Shown: in pieces, positions 1 through 7,360 of the stretch | How positions within the stretch are numbered: the first letter of the stretch is position 1 | Layout of the letters: the number at the start of each line of letters is the position of its first letter | DNA from: CAVZZG01 sp963779685 | GTDB taxonomy: Bacteria; Actinomycetota; Thermoleophilia; Gaiellales; F1-60-MAGs149 | Assembly (NCBI GenBank): GCA_963779685.1 | Contig: CAVZZG010000003.1 | Coordinates: forward strand, 930,001 to 994,000 | Reading direction: 5' to 3' | DNA: 64,000 nucleotides | Translations under genes and position numbers: made by a program | Notes under the pieces: model-generated | The model's input: only the letters and a program-made list of their open reading frames with translations | Told to the model about the DNA's origin: nothing | Databases searched by the model: none

Positions 1-56
1 CCCGCAGCCAGGGGTGGACGTGCCGGAGGATCGGGTCTCGGGAGTCGGCCACGGCG

Positions 57-899
57 TCAGTATGTCCCGAACCGGCCCCAGACGCGCTCGGCCTCGCCGC
101 GACGGCGGCGTGCGCGCTCGGGGTCGCGCTCGACGAGGGCCGCGACCAGCCCCTCGAGCAGGAAGACGCCCGGCACCGCGGTCGGGAACGGCGTGGGCGC
201 GTCGTCCGCGCACTGCAGCACGACCTGCGCGTACTCCGCCGCCGGCGCGGCCGGCGAGTCCGTGACGAGCACGACGGCGGCGCCTGCCTCCCGGAAGTAG
301 CGGACGACCTCGGTCGTGAGCTTCGCGTACCGGCGGAAGGTGACGGCGAGCAGCCGGTCGTCGGGGCCGATGTCGAGGAGGTGATCCGCGATGGCGCTCT
401 CCCCCGCCTCGATGCGCACCACCCGGGGCAGCAGCGGGTTGAGGAGGAAGTAGGCGTACTCGGCCACGGCGGCGGACGCGCGCTGGCCGAAGACGTGCAG
501 CGCGCCGCGGTCGGTGTCGAGGGCCGCCGCCGCATGCTCGATGGCCTCGGCGCCCGTCTCCGACATCGACCGATCGAGATCGGCGAGGACGGCGTCGTAG
601 AGGCGCTGCACCAGCCCCGCCGCGGCCCACCGCTGATCGCCCGCGGGCTCCTGGAGCCGGCGCCTGACCTCGGCCTCGAGCAGGTCCTGCAGGCCGCCGT
701 ACCCGCCCAGGCCCAGCCGCATGCCGAACCGCACCAGCGCCGCCTTCGAGACGCCGATGGCGCGGGAGACCTCCTCGGCGGACGCGAATGCCGCCTCCTC
801 CGCGTGCGCGAGGAGGTACGCGGCGATCAGGCGATCGTTGCCCGTCAGCTGACGGTCGCGGGAGGCGATCCGGGCTGCGAGCTCGGCTGGGGCGTCCAC
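57..899 (-). CDS. MurR/RpiR family transcriptional regulator
   Basis: A 280-residue protein with an N-terminal helix-turn-helix of the RpiR type (about residues 1-75, including EEVSRAIGVSKAALVRFGMRLG) and a C-terminal SIS sugar-phosphate-binding fold (about 110-260). Members of this family sense phosphosugars and control sugar or amino-sugar catabolism. The start is taken at a GTG at 899 because a TACCCT hexamer lies 7 nt upstream and upstream codons read as low-complexity Arg/Gly sequence. No metabolic gene is adjacent, so the ligand is unknown. The assignment to the family is secure; the target is not. Confidence 0.88.
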   Translation of the reverse strand: MDAPAELAARIASRDRQLTGNDRLIAAYLLAHAEEAAFASAEEVSRAIGVSKAALVRFGMRLGLGGYGGLQDLLEAEVRRRLQEPAGDQRWAAAGLVQRLYDAVLADLDRSMSETGAEAIEHAAAALDTDRGALHVFGQRASAAVAEYAYFLLNPLLPRVVRIEAGESAIADHLLDIGPDDRLLAVTFRRYAKLTTEVVRYFREAGAAVVLVTDSPAAPAAEYAQVVLQCADDAPTPFPTAVPGVFLLEGLVAALVERDPERARRRRGEAERVWGRFGTY

Positions 900-906
900 T
901 GGCCCG

Positions 907-912
907 AGGGTA
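907..912 (-). promoter_or_regulatory. -10 element, leaderless-type, MurR-family gene
   Basis: TACCCT on the minus strand ends 7 nt before the GTG at 899, too close for a ribosome binding site, so the transcript probably begins at or near the start codon. Confidence 0.55.
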
Positions 913-965
913 CACGAAGAATCCAGGTTCAAGCCGGACCGCCACAGGCCGATAGCAGGACGAGG

Positions 966-1265
966 ATGCGTTCCACGACGCCGCCCCTGCCCGCACCGGT
1001 TCGGGCCACGCGGCCGCCGGCACCGCCCGCCCCGCGGGCCCCCCGGCGACCACGCTCCCGGCCGCGCCCGCCGCGCGGCTCGCTGGCGGCCACCGGCTTC
1101 CTGGCGGCTGCGGCCCTGGCCGGCTTCGCCTACCTCGGCTACGCGATGTATCCGGCGCCCGGACCGAGCCCTCTCCGCGCCCCCGTAGCGCAGGCCCTGG
1201 GCGGCGCCTGCGTGTTCCACCCGGCGATCTGCAGGGCGTCGGTTCGGATACCATCCGCCCCCTGA
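966..1265 (+). CDS. Possible small single-pass membrane protein
   Basis: A 99-codon frame with ATG at 966 and a TGA that overlaps the trpS ATG by one base (TGATG). The first 38 residues are rich in Pro and Arg. One hydrophobic segment follows (about residues 40-62), then a short tail with two Cys. Third-position GC is high up to about 1200, which supports coding, but the last 20 codons coincide with the trpS promoter and look less coding. No family recognised. It could be a non-coding gap between two leaderless genes. Confidence 0.4.
   Translation: MRSTTPPLPAPVRATRPPAPPAPRAPRRPRSRPRPPRGSLAATGFLAAAALAGFAYLGYAMYPAPGPSPLRAPVAQALGGACVFHPAICRASVRIPSAP
1249..1254 (+). promoter_or_regulatory. -10 element, trpS
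   Basis: TACCAT lies 10 nt upstream of the trpS ATG with no Shine-Dalgarno sequence between them, so the leader would be at most a few nucleotides. Confidence 0.5.
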
Positions 1266-2254
1266 TGGCCCGCGTCTTCTCCGGCGTCCAGCCCACCGGC
1301 GACGCTCACCTCGGCAATCTCATGGGCGCGTTCCGGCACTGGGTCACCGACCAGGACGAGCACGAGTGCCTCTACTGCGTCGTCGACCTCCACTCCATCA
1401 CGGTCGACTTCGACCCGGGCGAGCTCCGCGCGGCGACGCTCAGGCTGGCGACGCTGCTGCTCGCCACCGGCATCGACCCCGAGCGCGCGTTCCTGTTCGT
1501 GCAGAGCCATGTCGCGAGCGAGCACTGCGAGCTGCAGTGGGTGCTCAACTGCGTCGCCACGATGGGCGAGCTCGGGCGCATGACCCAGTTCAAGACCAAG
1601 TCCACCGGTCGCGACTCGGTCTCCGTCGGCCTGTTCGACTACCCGGTGCTGCAGGCGGCGGACGTCCTCCTCTACCAGGGCGAGCGGGTGCCGGTCGGCG
1701 ACGACCAGCGCCAGCACCTCGAGTTGATGCGCGATCTCGCGATCCGCTTCAACAGCCGGTTCGGGGCCACGTTCGCCGTCCCGGAGGTGTCGATACCACG
1801 GGTCGGCGGCCGCATCATGGACCTCCAGCAGCCGGATCGGAAGATGTCGAAGACGGATGGCACCGAGCTCGGGACCATCTGGGTTCTGGACGAGCCGGCG
1901 CGGATCACCCGGAAGGTCATGTCGGCCGTGACCGACTCGGGCTCGGAGGTGCGCGCCGACCCGGCGGCCAAGCCGGGCGTGACGGCCCTGCTCGAGATCC
2001 TGTCGATCGCCGACGACGTGCCCGTCGCCGATCTCGAGCGACGCTATGCCGGGTCGGGGTACGGGGCGTTCAAGAAGGACGTCGCCGAGGCGCTGGTGGC
2101 GTACCTCGCGCCGATCCAGACGCGCTACGCCGAGCTGGCGTCCGATCCCGCCGAGGTGGCACGACTGCTCGCCCGCGGCGCCGATCGCGCCCGGGAGCTG
2201 GCGGCGCCGACCCTCGCGCGGGTCAGGGACGCGGTGGGTTTCCTGCCACGGTGA
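1265..2254 (+). CDS. trpS: Tryptophanyl-tRNA synthetase
   Basis: Class I aminoacyl-tRNA synthetase that charges tRNA-Trp in the cytosol. At 329 residues it is the usual bacterial length. The HIGH-like motif GDAHLGN is at residues 12-18 and KMSKT at 193-197, in the family spacing, with the conserved DLHSIT stretch near 41-46. The gene appears monocistronic. Its 3' end overlaps by 32 bp the end of a convergent Cys-rich gene. No T-box leader fits in front of it because the promoter sits right at the start codon. Confidence 0.97.
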   Translation: MARVFSGVQPTGDAHLGNLMGAFRHWVTDQDEHECLYCVVDLHSITVDFDPGELRAATLRLATLLLATGIDPERAFLFVQSHVASEHCELQWVLNCVATMGELGRMTQFKTKSTGRDSVSVGLFDYPVLQAADVLLYQGERVPVGDDQRQHLELMRDLAIRFNSRFGATFAVPEVSIPRVGGRIMDLQQPDRKMSKTDGTELGTIWVLDEPARITRKVMSAVTDSGSEVRADPAAKPGVTALLEILSIADDVPVADLERRYAGSGYGAFKKDVAEALVAYLAPIQTRYAELASDPAEVARLLARGADRARELAAPTLARVRDAVGFLPR

Positions 2255-2618
2255 CGGTGAAGGCCGGCCGGTCGTGCGGCTCGGCGAACTCGGGATTGAT
2301 GCAGCCGGCGCCGCCTACGCGGTGCGGGTACGCACGGTCGACGCCGGCCGCGCAGATCGGCAGCGGCCGCCGCGTCGCCCGCAGCAGGCCGAACCGGCCG
2401 CCGTGCGCATCGCGGATACGCGTGAAGGCCTCGAGGTCGATCCGAGCCGAGAAGACCCGCTCGACGCATCCCACGACCCGCCGCCCGCCGGCGTCGTCGT
2501 AGGCGTAGAGGTTCGGGCACGCCCGATCCACGCACGCCGTCGGATCGACCACCCAGTCGCAGTAGGCTCGGCACAGCCGGCACGATCCGCCCTCGCCCGT
2601 GTAGGCGCTGGCGGCCAT
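2223..2618 (-). CDS. Conserved Cys-rich protein of unknown function
   Basis: A 131-residue soluble protein with nine Cys: CRLCRAYC near residues 13-20, then C29, C34, C51, C89 and C106. The spacing suggests metal binding or disulfides. I recognise the pattern (GEGGSCRLCRAYCDWVVDP and a downstream YAYDD segment) as a family seen in Thermoleophilia-type actinobacteria, without known function. The ATG at 2618 overlaps the TGA of the upstream secreted-protein gene by one base, so the two are likely co-translated. The end overlaps trpS antisense. Confidence 0.8.
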   Translation of the reverse strand: MAASAYTGEGGSCRLCRAYCDWVVDPTACVDRACPNLYAYDDAGGRRVVGCVERVFSARIDLEAFTRIRDAHGGRFGLLRATRRPLPICAAGVDRAYPHRVGGAGCINPEFAEPHDRPAFTVTVAGNPPRP

Positions 2619-3130
2619 CAGCTGGAGGTGACCGTCGTCGCGCCCTTGCTCGGGGCGTAGCGACCGGTGGTCAGTGCCGCCGTGAACACCCACGATCCGT
2701 GCGCCTGCTGCATCCTCGTCACGAACGACCTCGTCCCCACCAGCGGATGCAGGCAGACCACGTAATCGGTGGGATCGGCGAGCGGATTCGCGGCGTGCAG
2801 CCGGAAGCGCCAGGTCCACTGCTCGCTGGCCGGGCCGTCGGCGGTCAGGCGCAGCCGATGGCCCGCCCCGCCCGTGACGCGCGCCCAGCTGGCGTGGACC
2901 CGGACGAGGACGAAGAGGTTCTTCGTGCTCGCCTGGACGACCTGGATCCGCCGGCCCGGCACGACGTGCGTGACCCGGTGCACGGAGCCGTCGGCGAAGC
3001 GGACGTTCACCCGCTTCGGCGTGCACGAGGCGACGGCCTTGACGCTGACCCTGACCGTGGCGGCACTCGCCGGCACTGCCGCGCCCAGCGCCAGCGCGGC
3101 TGCCAGAGCCAGTCCCATCACGAACCTCAT
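2618..3130 (-). CDS. Secreted hypothetical protein
   Basis: A 170-residue protein with a signal peptide: MRFVMG, a hydrophobic core (LALAAALALGAA) and a PASAA cleavage site near residue 23. The mature part is beta-rich by eye, with two widely spaced Cys. No family recognised. Two ATG codons are in tandem (3133 and 3130); 3130 is preferred because TACAGT then sits 6 nt upstream. Its stop overlaps the start of the Cys-rich gene (TGATG). Confidence 0.75.
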   Translation of the reverse strand: MRFVMGLALAAALALGAAVPASAATVRVSVKAVASCTPKRVNVRFADGSVHRVTHVVPGRRIQVVQASTKNLFVLVRVHASWARVTGGAGHRLRLTADGPASEQWTWRFRLHAANPLADPTDYVVCLHPLVGTRSFVTRMQQAHGSWVFTAALTTGRYAPSKGATTVTSS

Positions 3131-3136
3131 CATCCC

Positions 3137-3142
3137 ACTGTA
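3137..3142 (-). promoter_or_regulatory. -10 element, secreted protein gene
   Basis: TACAGT on the minus strand, 6 nt before the ATG at 3130. Confidence 0.45.
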
Positions 3143-3177
3143 GCTTGATCCACCGCCGTGGACAGCCCCGGCCGGTA

Positions 3178-4761
3178 TCATCCGCCCCACACCGGCGACG
3201 GCGTCTCGGTCACGCCGCCGTCGATCCCAAAGCGCAGGAAGCGGTCGAAGCCGCGGACGAACCAGCGGTCGTGAGTGACCGCGAGGACCGTGCCCTCGAA
3301 GGCCCCGAGCGCCTGTTCGAGCGCCTCGGCGCTCTCCAGGTCGAGGTTGTCGGTGGGCTCATCGAGCAGCAGGAGCGTGGCGCCGTCGAGCTCCAGCAGC
3401 AGCACCTGCAGGCGCGCCTGCTGGCCCCCGGACAGCGACGCGAACGGCAAGGGCGCCTGAGCCGTGAGCCCGTACCGGGTGAGGCTCGACATGGCCCGGT
3501 TGCGATCCATGCCGCGGCTCAGCAGCGCGTCGACCACGGCGCCCTGCTCGAGGTCGGGGCGGGCGTGGGTCTGCGCGAAGTGGCCCGGCACGACCCGTGC
3601 CCCCAGCCGGAATGCGCCCTCGTGGGCGACGTCCTCGCCGGCCAGGAGCCGCAGGAAGTGCGACTTGCCGGTGCCGTTGCCGCCCAGCACCGCGACCCGC
3701 TCCCCGAAGAACACCTCGAGATCGAACGGCGAGGTCAAGCCCGCAAGCGCGAGGTGCTCGCACACGATCGCGCGCAACCCGGTGCGTCCGCCACGGAGAC
3801 GCAGCTTCAGCTTCTGCTCCCGGGGCACGTCCGGCGGCGGCCCGGCCAGCTCGAACTTCTCGAGCCGCGTCTGCATCGCCCGGTACCGGCTTGCCATGTC
3901 GGGCGAGATCTTGGCCTGCTGCCGGAGGGTGTTGACGAGATCGCGCAGTCGCCGGTGCTCCTCGTCCCAGCGGCGCCGCAGCTCCTCGAGCCGCGCGATG
4001 CGGTTCTCGCGGGCGGCGTGGTACGACGCGAAGCCGCCGCCGTGCGTCCAGGCGGTGCGTGCCTCGATCGTGATCACCCGGCCCGCGGTGCGTGCGATCA
4101 GCTCGCGATCGTGGGAGACGAAGAGCACCGTCTTGGCGGATCGCACCAGCGCCTGCTCGAGCCACTCCTTGCCCGCCACGTCGAGGTAGTTGTCGGGCTC
4201 GTCGAGGAGCAGCACCTCATCGGGACCGCGCAGGAGCGCCTCCAGCACCAGTCGTTTCTGCTCGCCGCCGGAGAGCGTCGTCACCGGCCGGGCCGCGACC
4301 TCGCCGAACGACAGCCCCAGTGCCTCGCGGCAGCACGTGTCCCACCGCACCTCGGCGTCCCAGCCGCCCGCGTCCGTCCAGTCGGCGATCGCTTGGGCGT
4401 ACGCGATCTGGACGGCCTCCCCGTCCTCGGCGGCCAGGGCCGCCTCGGCCTCCGCCAGCCGCTCGGCGGCGCGGCGCACCGCCGGTGCCGCCACCGTCGC
4501 CAGCAGGTCGCGGACGGTCGTCGTGTCCCGCAGCTGGCCGATGAACTGCCGCATCACCCCCACGCCGCCGCTGGTCGTGAGCGTGCCCTCCGACGGCTCG
4601 AGGTCGCCCGCGAGCATGCGCAGCAGGGTCGTCTTGCCGGCGCCGTTGGCGCCGAGCATGGCGACCTTGGCGCCCTCACCGACCCGGAAGCCGACCTCGT
4701 AGAGCAGGCACCGGCCGTCGGGCAGGAAGTAGCTGACGCCCGCGGCGTCTACGTGGCCCAC
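3178..4761 (-). CDS. ABC-F family ATP-binding protein
   Basis: A 527-residue duplicated ABC ATPase without membrane segments. The first domain has Walker A GANGAGKT at 37-44, signature LSGGEQ at 163-168 and Walker B LLLDEPDNYLD near 184-194. The second has GGNGTGKS, LSGGQQAR and LLLLDEPTDNLD. A charged linker rich in Arg/Glu separates them. This is the ABC-F layout of ribosome-associated translation factors and antibiotic-protection proteins; which type this is cannot be told from sequence. It starts 7 bp after gcvH and is likely the last gene of gcvT-gcvH-abcF. Confidence 0.93.
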   Translation of the reverse strand: MGHVDAAGVSYFLPDGRCLLYEVGFRVGEGAKVAMLGANGAGKTTLLRMLAGDLEPSEGTLTTSGGVGVMRQFIGQLRDTTTVRDLLATVAAPAVRRAAERLAEAEAALAAEDGEAVQIAYAQAIADWTDAGGWDAEVRWDTCCREALGLSFGEVAARPVTTLSGGEQKRLVLEALLRGPDEVLLLDEPDNYLDVAGKEWLEQALVRSAKTVLFVSHDRELIARTAGRVITIEARTAWTHGGGFASYHAARENRIARLEELRRRWDEEHRRLRDLVNTLRQQAKISPDMASRYRAMQTRLEKFELAGPPPDVPREQKLKLRLRGGRTGLRAIVCEHLALAGLTSPFDLEVFFGERVAVLGGNGTGKSHFLRLLAGEDVAHEGAFRLGARVVPGHFAQTHARPDLEQGAVVDALLSRGMDRNRAMSSLTRYGLTAQAPLPFASLSGGQQARLQVLLLELDGATLLLLDEPTDNLDLESAEALEQALGAFEGTVLAVTHDRWFVRGFDRFLRFGIDGGVTETPSPVWGG

Positions 4762-4768
4762 GGAGGGC

Positions 4769-5164
4769 TCAGTGATCGGCCACGAGGGCGCGATAGGCCG
4801 CCGCGTCCATGAGTCCGTCGGCGGAGCCGCGATCCTGGAGCCGCACGCGGATCAGCCACCCGCCGCCGTACGGATCGGTGTTGACCAGCTCGGGCGACTC
4901 GATCACGGCCTCGTTGACGGCCGTGACCTCGCCGGTCAGGGGCGCGATCACGTCCGAGACGGCCTTGGTCGACTCGAGCTCGCCGTAGGGCGTGTCGGCC
5001 GTGACGGGATCGCCGACGGCCGGCGGATCGAAGTACACGACCTCGCCGAGGGCGTCCTGGGCGAACCAGGTGATGCCGAAGACAGCCTCGTCTCCGTCCA
5101 GCCTGATCCAGTCGTGCTCGCGGTGGTAGCGGAGATCGTCGGGGTAGGCCTCTTCCGCGGCCAT
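4769..5164 (-). CDS. gcvH: Glycine cleavage system H protein
   Basis: A 131-residue lipoyl carrier protein that shuttles the aminomethyl group between the P, T and L proteins. The lipoylation site is Lys67 in GELESTKAVSD, and the C-terminal GGGWLIRV segment is typical. The start at 5164 lies 5 nt after the gcvT stop, so the two genes form an operon. The P protein (gcvP) is not in this window, although it is often adjacent in other genomes. Confidence 0.97.
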   Translation of the reverse strand: MAAEEAYPDDLRYHREHDWIRLDGDEAVFGITWFAQDALGEVVYFDPPAVGDPVTADTPYGELESTKAVSDVIAPLTGEVTAVNEAVIESPELVNTDPYGGGWLIRVRLQDRGSADGLMDAAAYRALVADH

Positions 5165-5169
5165 GGGCG

Positions 5170-6264
5170 TCAGGGCTCCTTCCGGTAGAGGGGCTTGGCC
5201 TTCACGACCGCGGGCCGGGGACGACCGCGGACATCGATCACCAGCGGAGTGCCGACCGCTGCGTGGCTGGCCGCAACGTACCCCATTCCGATGCCCTCGT
5301 CGAGGCTCGGTGACAGGGTGCCGCTCGTGACCCGCCCGATAGCCTCGCCGGCGGGGTCGAGGATGGCCATCTCCCCGCGCGGGATCGCGCGCTCCGTCAT
5401 GGCGAACGCCACCAGGCGCTGTGCCGGGCCATCGTCGCGGATGCGGCGCAGGGCATCGGCGCCCGTGAACTCCCGGTCGAGAGCGCAGACCCAGCCGAGG
5501 CCGGCGCCGATCGCGTCCGTCTCGACGGAGATGTCGTTGCCGTGCAACGGGTAGCAGACCTCGAGCCGCAGCGTGTCGCGCGCGCCCAGGCCGCACGGCG
5601 CGGCGCCCGCGTCCACGAGCGCATCCCATACCGCTCCGGTCTGCGCGGCGGGCGTCAGGATCTCGATCCCCGGCTCGCCCGTGTAGCCCGTGCGAGCGAC
5701 GATGCAGTCAGCACCCACGAGCTCGAAGCGGCCGAAGCTGAAGGACGGTGCCGCGGCGATCTCGGCCGCGACCGGGCCGGTCGCAGCAGCCAGCACCTCG
5801 GCGTACGTCGGCCCCTGAAGGGCGATCATGCCGAAGCGCGGCGAGGCGTCGGTGATGTCCACCGACGCGGGTGCACCTGTGCGAAGGGCCGCGAAGTCGG
5901 CTGCGGTGTTGGCGGCATTGACGACGAGCAGGTACTCGTCGTCGCCCTGCCGGTAGGCGATCAGATCGTCGACGATGCCGCCCGCGGCCGTCGGCAGCAG
6001 CGTGTACTGCGCGCGCCCGTCCGTGATCCGGTCGAGATCGTTCGAGAGCCGCGACTGCAGGTACGCGTGTGCGCCGCTGCCCGTCACGACGATCTGGCCC
6101 ATGTGCGAGACGTCGAACAGGCCGGCGGCCGTGCGCACGGCGCGGTGCTCGGAGATGATCCCGGCGTAGTAGACCGGCAGGTGCCATCCGCCGAAGTCGA
6201 TCATCCGCCCGCCGAGGGCGACATGCCGGGCATGGAGCGGGGTCTGGCGGGGCTCCGCGGACAC
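5170..6264 (-). CDS. gcvT: Glycine cleavage system T protein (aminomethyltransferase)
   Basis: A 364-residue folate-dependent aminomethyltransferase that releases ammonia and forms methylene-tetrahydrofolate. The N-terminal TPLHARHVALGGRMIDFGGW, the GLFDVSHMGQ motif and the RTGYTGEPGIEI motif are all present. The GTG at 6264 is chosen as start because it matches the family N-terminus and TACGGT lies 8 nt upstream. No glycine riboswitch fits in front, since the promoter abuts the start codon. Confidence 0.96.
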   Translation of the reverse strand: MSAEPRQTPLHARHVALGGRMIDFGGWHLPVYYAGIISEHRAVRTAAGLFDVSHMGQIVVTGSGAHAYLQSRLSNDLDRITDGRAQYTLLPTAAGGIVDDLIAYRQGDDEYLLVVNAANTAADFAALRTGAPASVDITDASPRFGMIALQGPTYAEVLAAATGPVAAEIAAAPSFSFGRFELVGADCIVARTGYTGEPGIEILTPAAQTGAVWDALVDAGAAPCGLGARDTLRLEVCYPLHGNDISVETDAIGAGLGWVCALDREFTGADALRRIRDDGPAQRLVAFAMTERAIPRGEMAILDPAGEAIGRVTSGTLSPSLDEGIGMGYVAASHAAVGTPLVIDVRGRPRPAVVKAKPLYRKEP

Positions 6265-6272
6265 GAGGCGGC

Positions 6273-6278
6273 ACCGTA
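6273..6278 (-). promoter_or_regulatory. -10 element, gcvT operon
   Basis: TACGGT on the minus strand, 8 nt before the gcvT GTG, predicting a nearly leaderless gcvT-gcvH-abcF transcript. Confidence 0.5.
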
Positions 6279-6308
6279 CCGGACCGGACGGACGGCCGCG
6301 CGCGCTGC

Positions 6309-6314
6309 TACCCT
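6309..6314 (+). promoter_or_regulatory. -10 element, PAP2-type gene
   Basis: TACCCT on the plus strand, 9 nt before an in-frame CTG at 6324. This hints that the downstream gene starts upstream of the TTG used here. Confidence 0.35.
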
Positions 6315-6377
6315 CCGCCCGCTCTGACTGGATCCGGCCGCACCAGGCTTCCGCCACACGGCTGGCCCGCGTTCGGG

Positions 6378-7058
6378 TTGCAGCTCCTCCTGCTGCTCGC
6401 CGTCGACATCGTCTACGAGGTCAGCAGGGCCAAGCTCGAAGGCCCGGGCGCACTTGCCGTCGCCCACGCGTCGGACATCGTCACGCTGGAGCGCAGGCTG
6501 GGCATCTTCGTCGAGCGGGAGCTCCAGCAGTGGGCGACGTCGGCCCCGAGCGCGGTCATGGACATCGCCCGCTGGACGTACCAGAACTGCCAGCGCCTGA
6601 TCGCCTGGAGCTTCGTCATATGGGTGTACCTCTGCCGCAACCCGGCCTACGCCCGCCTGCGCAACGTGCTGATCGCCCTCGACGTCATCGGCCTCCTCGG
6701 CTACTGGCTCTACCCGACCGCCCCACCCAGGCTGACGCCCGGTCTCGGATTCGTCGACATCCTCGACCCGGCCCACGCCCACCTGCATTCCTCGCTGTTC
6801 GGGTCGCTGACGAACCTCTACGCCGCCGTGCCGAGCCTGCACGTGGCCTACGCGCTGATGATCGGCATCACGGGCGTCCGCGTCGGCCGGCACCTCGCGG
6901 TGCGGGTGGCGTGGGCCCTCTATCCCGTGCTCGTGGCATTCGCCACGGTGGTGACGGCCAACCACTGGCTGCTGGATGCCGCCGCGGGCGCGCTCGCGCT
7001 GGCCGGGGCGATCCTGATCGCGCGCACCGCGGAGCGCCGCTGGCCCCTGCTGCGGTGA
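6378..7058 (+). CDS. PAP2 superfamily membrane phosphatase/phosphotransferase
   Basis: A multi-pass protein of at least 226 residues. It carries the PAP2/Aur1-like signature blocks: YPTAPPR near residue 112, PSLHVAYA near 150 and TANHWLLDAAAG near 193, which hold the catalytic Arg, His and second His. Members dephosphorylate lipid phosphates or transfer phospho-inositol groups. The start is uncertain: TTG at 6378 begins inside a hydrophobic helix, while the frame stays open upstream to a CTG at 6324 that sits 9 nt after TACCCT. The gene ends at a hairpin and the 7 kb repeat element. Confidence 0.85.
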   Translation: MQLLLLLAVDIVYEVSRAKLEGPGALAVAHASDIVTLERRLGIFVERELQQWATSAPSAVMDIARWTYQNCQRLIAWSFVIWVYLCRNPAYARLRNVLIALDVIGLLGYWLYPTAPPRLTPGLGFVDILDPAHAHLHSSLFGSLTNLYAAVPSLHVAYALMIGITGVRVGRHLAVRVAWALYPVLVAFATVVTANHWLLDAAAGALALAGAILIARTAERRWPLLR

Positions 7059-7080
7059 ATCAGCTCGTAGAGCTGATTTC
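7057..7080 (+). terminator. Hairpin overlapping the stop of the PAP2 gene
   Basis: GAATCAGCTC (7057-7066) pairs with GAGCTGATTTC (7070-7080) with one bulged T and a 3-nt loop. It starts within the TGA stop. There is no U-tract, so termination is inferred. Its right arm is also the left end of the adjacent inverted-repeat element. Confidence 0.45.
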
Positions 7081-7323
7081 AGAATGAGGGTCGTGGTCGC
7101 GGGTCGGGGAGCGAGCGGCAGCGACCGGGCGGCCCGCAGGCCTTACCGACGCAAGGCCAAGGGACGGACGACGCTGCCGCGAAGCCCCTGAAGCCGCCTC
7201 TCCGAGGCGGCGGAAGGGGAGCCGAAGCGATCACGGTTGCCGGAGCCGCGGCTCCGGCGTTCGTGGTCAGCGCCGGACTCTCCCCGGCCATGCGAACGCG
7301 CCGCTCAATCTGAAATCAGCTCT
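7069..7323. repeat. Inverted-repeat-bounded non-coding element E1
   Basis: A perfect 15-bp inverted repeat (7069-7083 and 7309-7323, AGAGCTGATTTCAGA and its complement) encloses 225 bp without a convincing gene. Inside are a hairpin GCCGCCTC-tcc-GAGGCGGC (7193-7211) and an 18-bp palindrome (7240-7257). The block 7108-7187 matches 56963-57042 in order and length (80 nt each), so this belongs to a repeat family. The size and terminal repeats resemble a MITE or a large BIME-like unit; no transposase is encoded. Confidence 0.65.
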
Positions 7324-7360
7324 TAGCCTCAATCCACCGCCTCGCGGTGGATTGAGGCTA
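7324..7360 (-). terminator. Long perfect hairpin containing the stop codon of the GGDEF/HD-GYP gene
   Basis: A 17-bp perfect stem (7324-7340 with 7344-7360) and a 3-nt loop. The TAG stop of the minus-strand gene (7358-7360) lies in the stem. It directly abuts element E1. It may terminate the minus-strand transcript or be part of the repeat unit. Confidence 0.55.

Noticed and set aside
1183..1262. tRNA-like stretch before trpS (GTAGCGCAG and GGTTCGGATACC)
   Set aside because: The acceptor ends do not pair and no anticodon stem forms. The second block contains the trpS -10 box.
6265..6320. Glycine riboswitch before gcvT
   Set aside because: The -10 box is 8 nt from the start codon, leaving no room for an aptamer.
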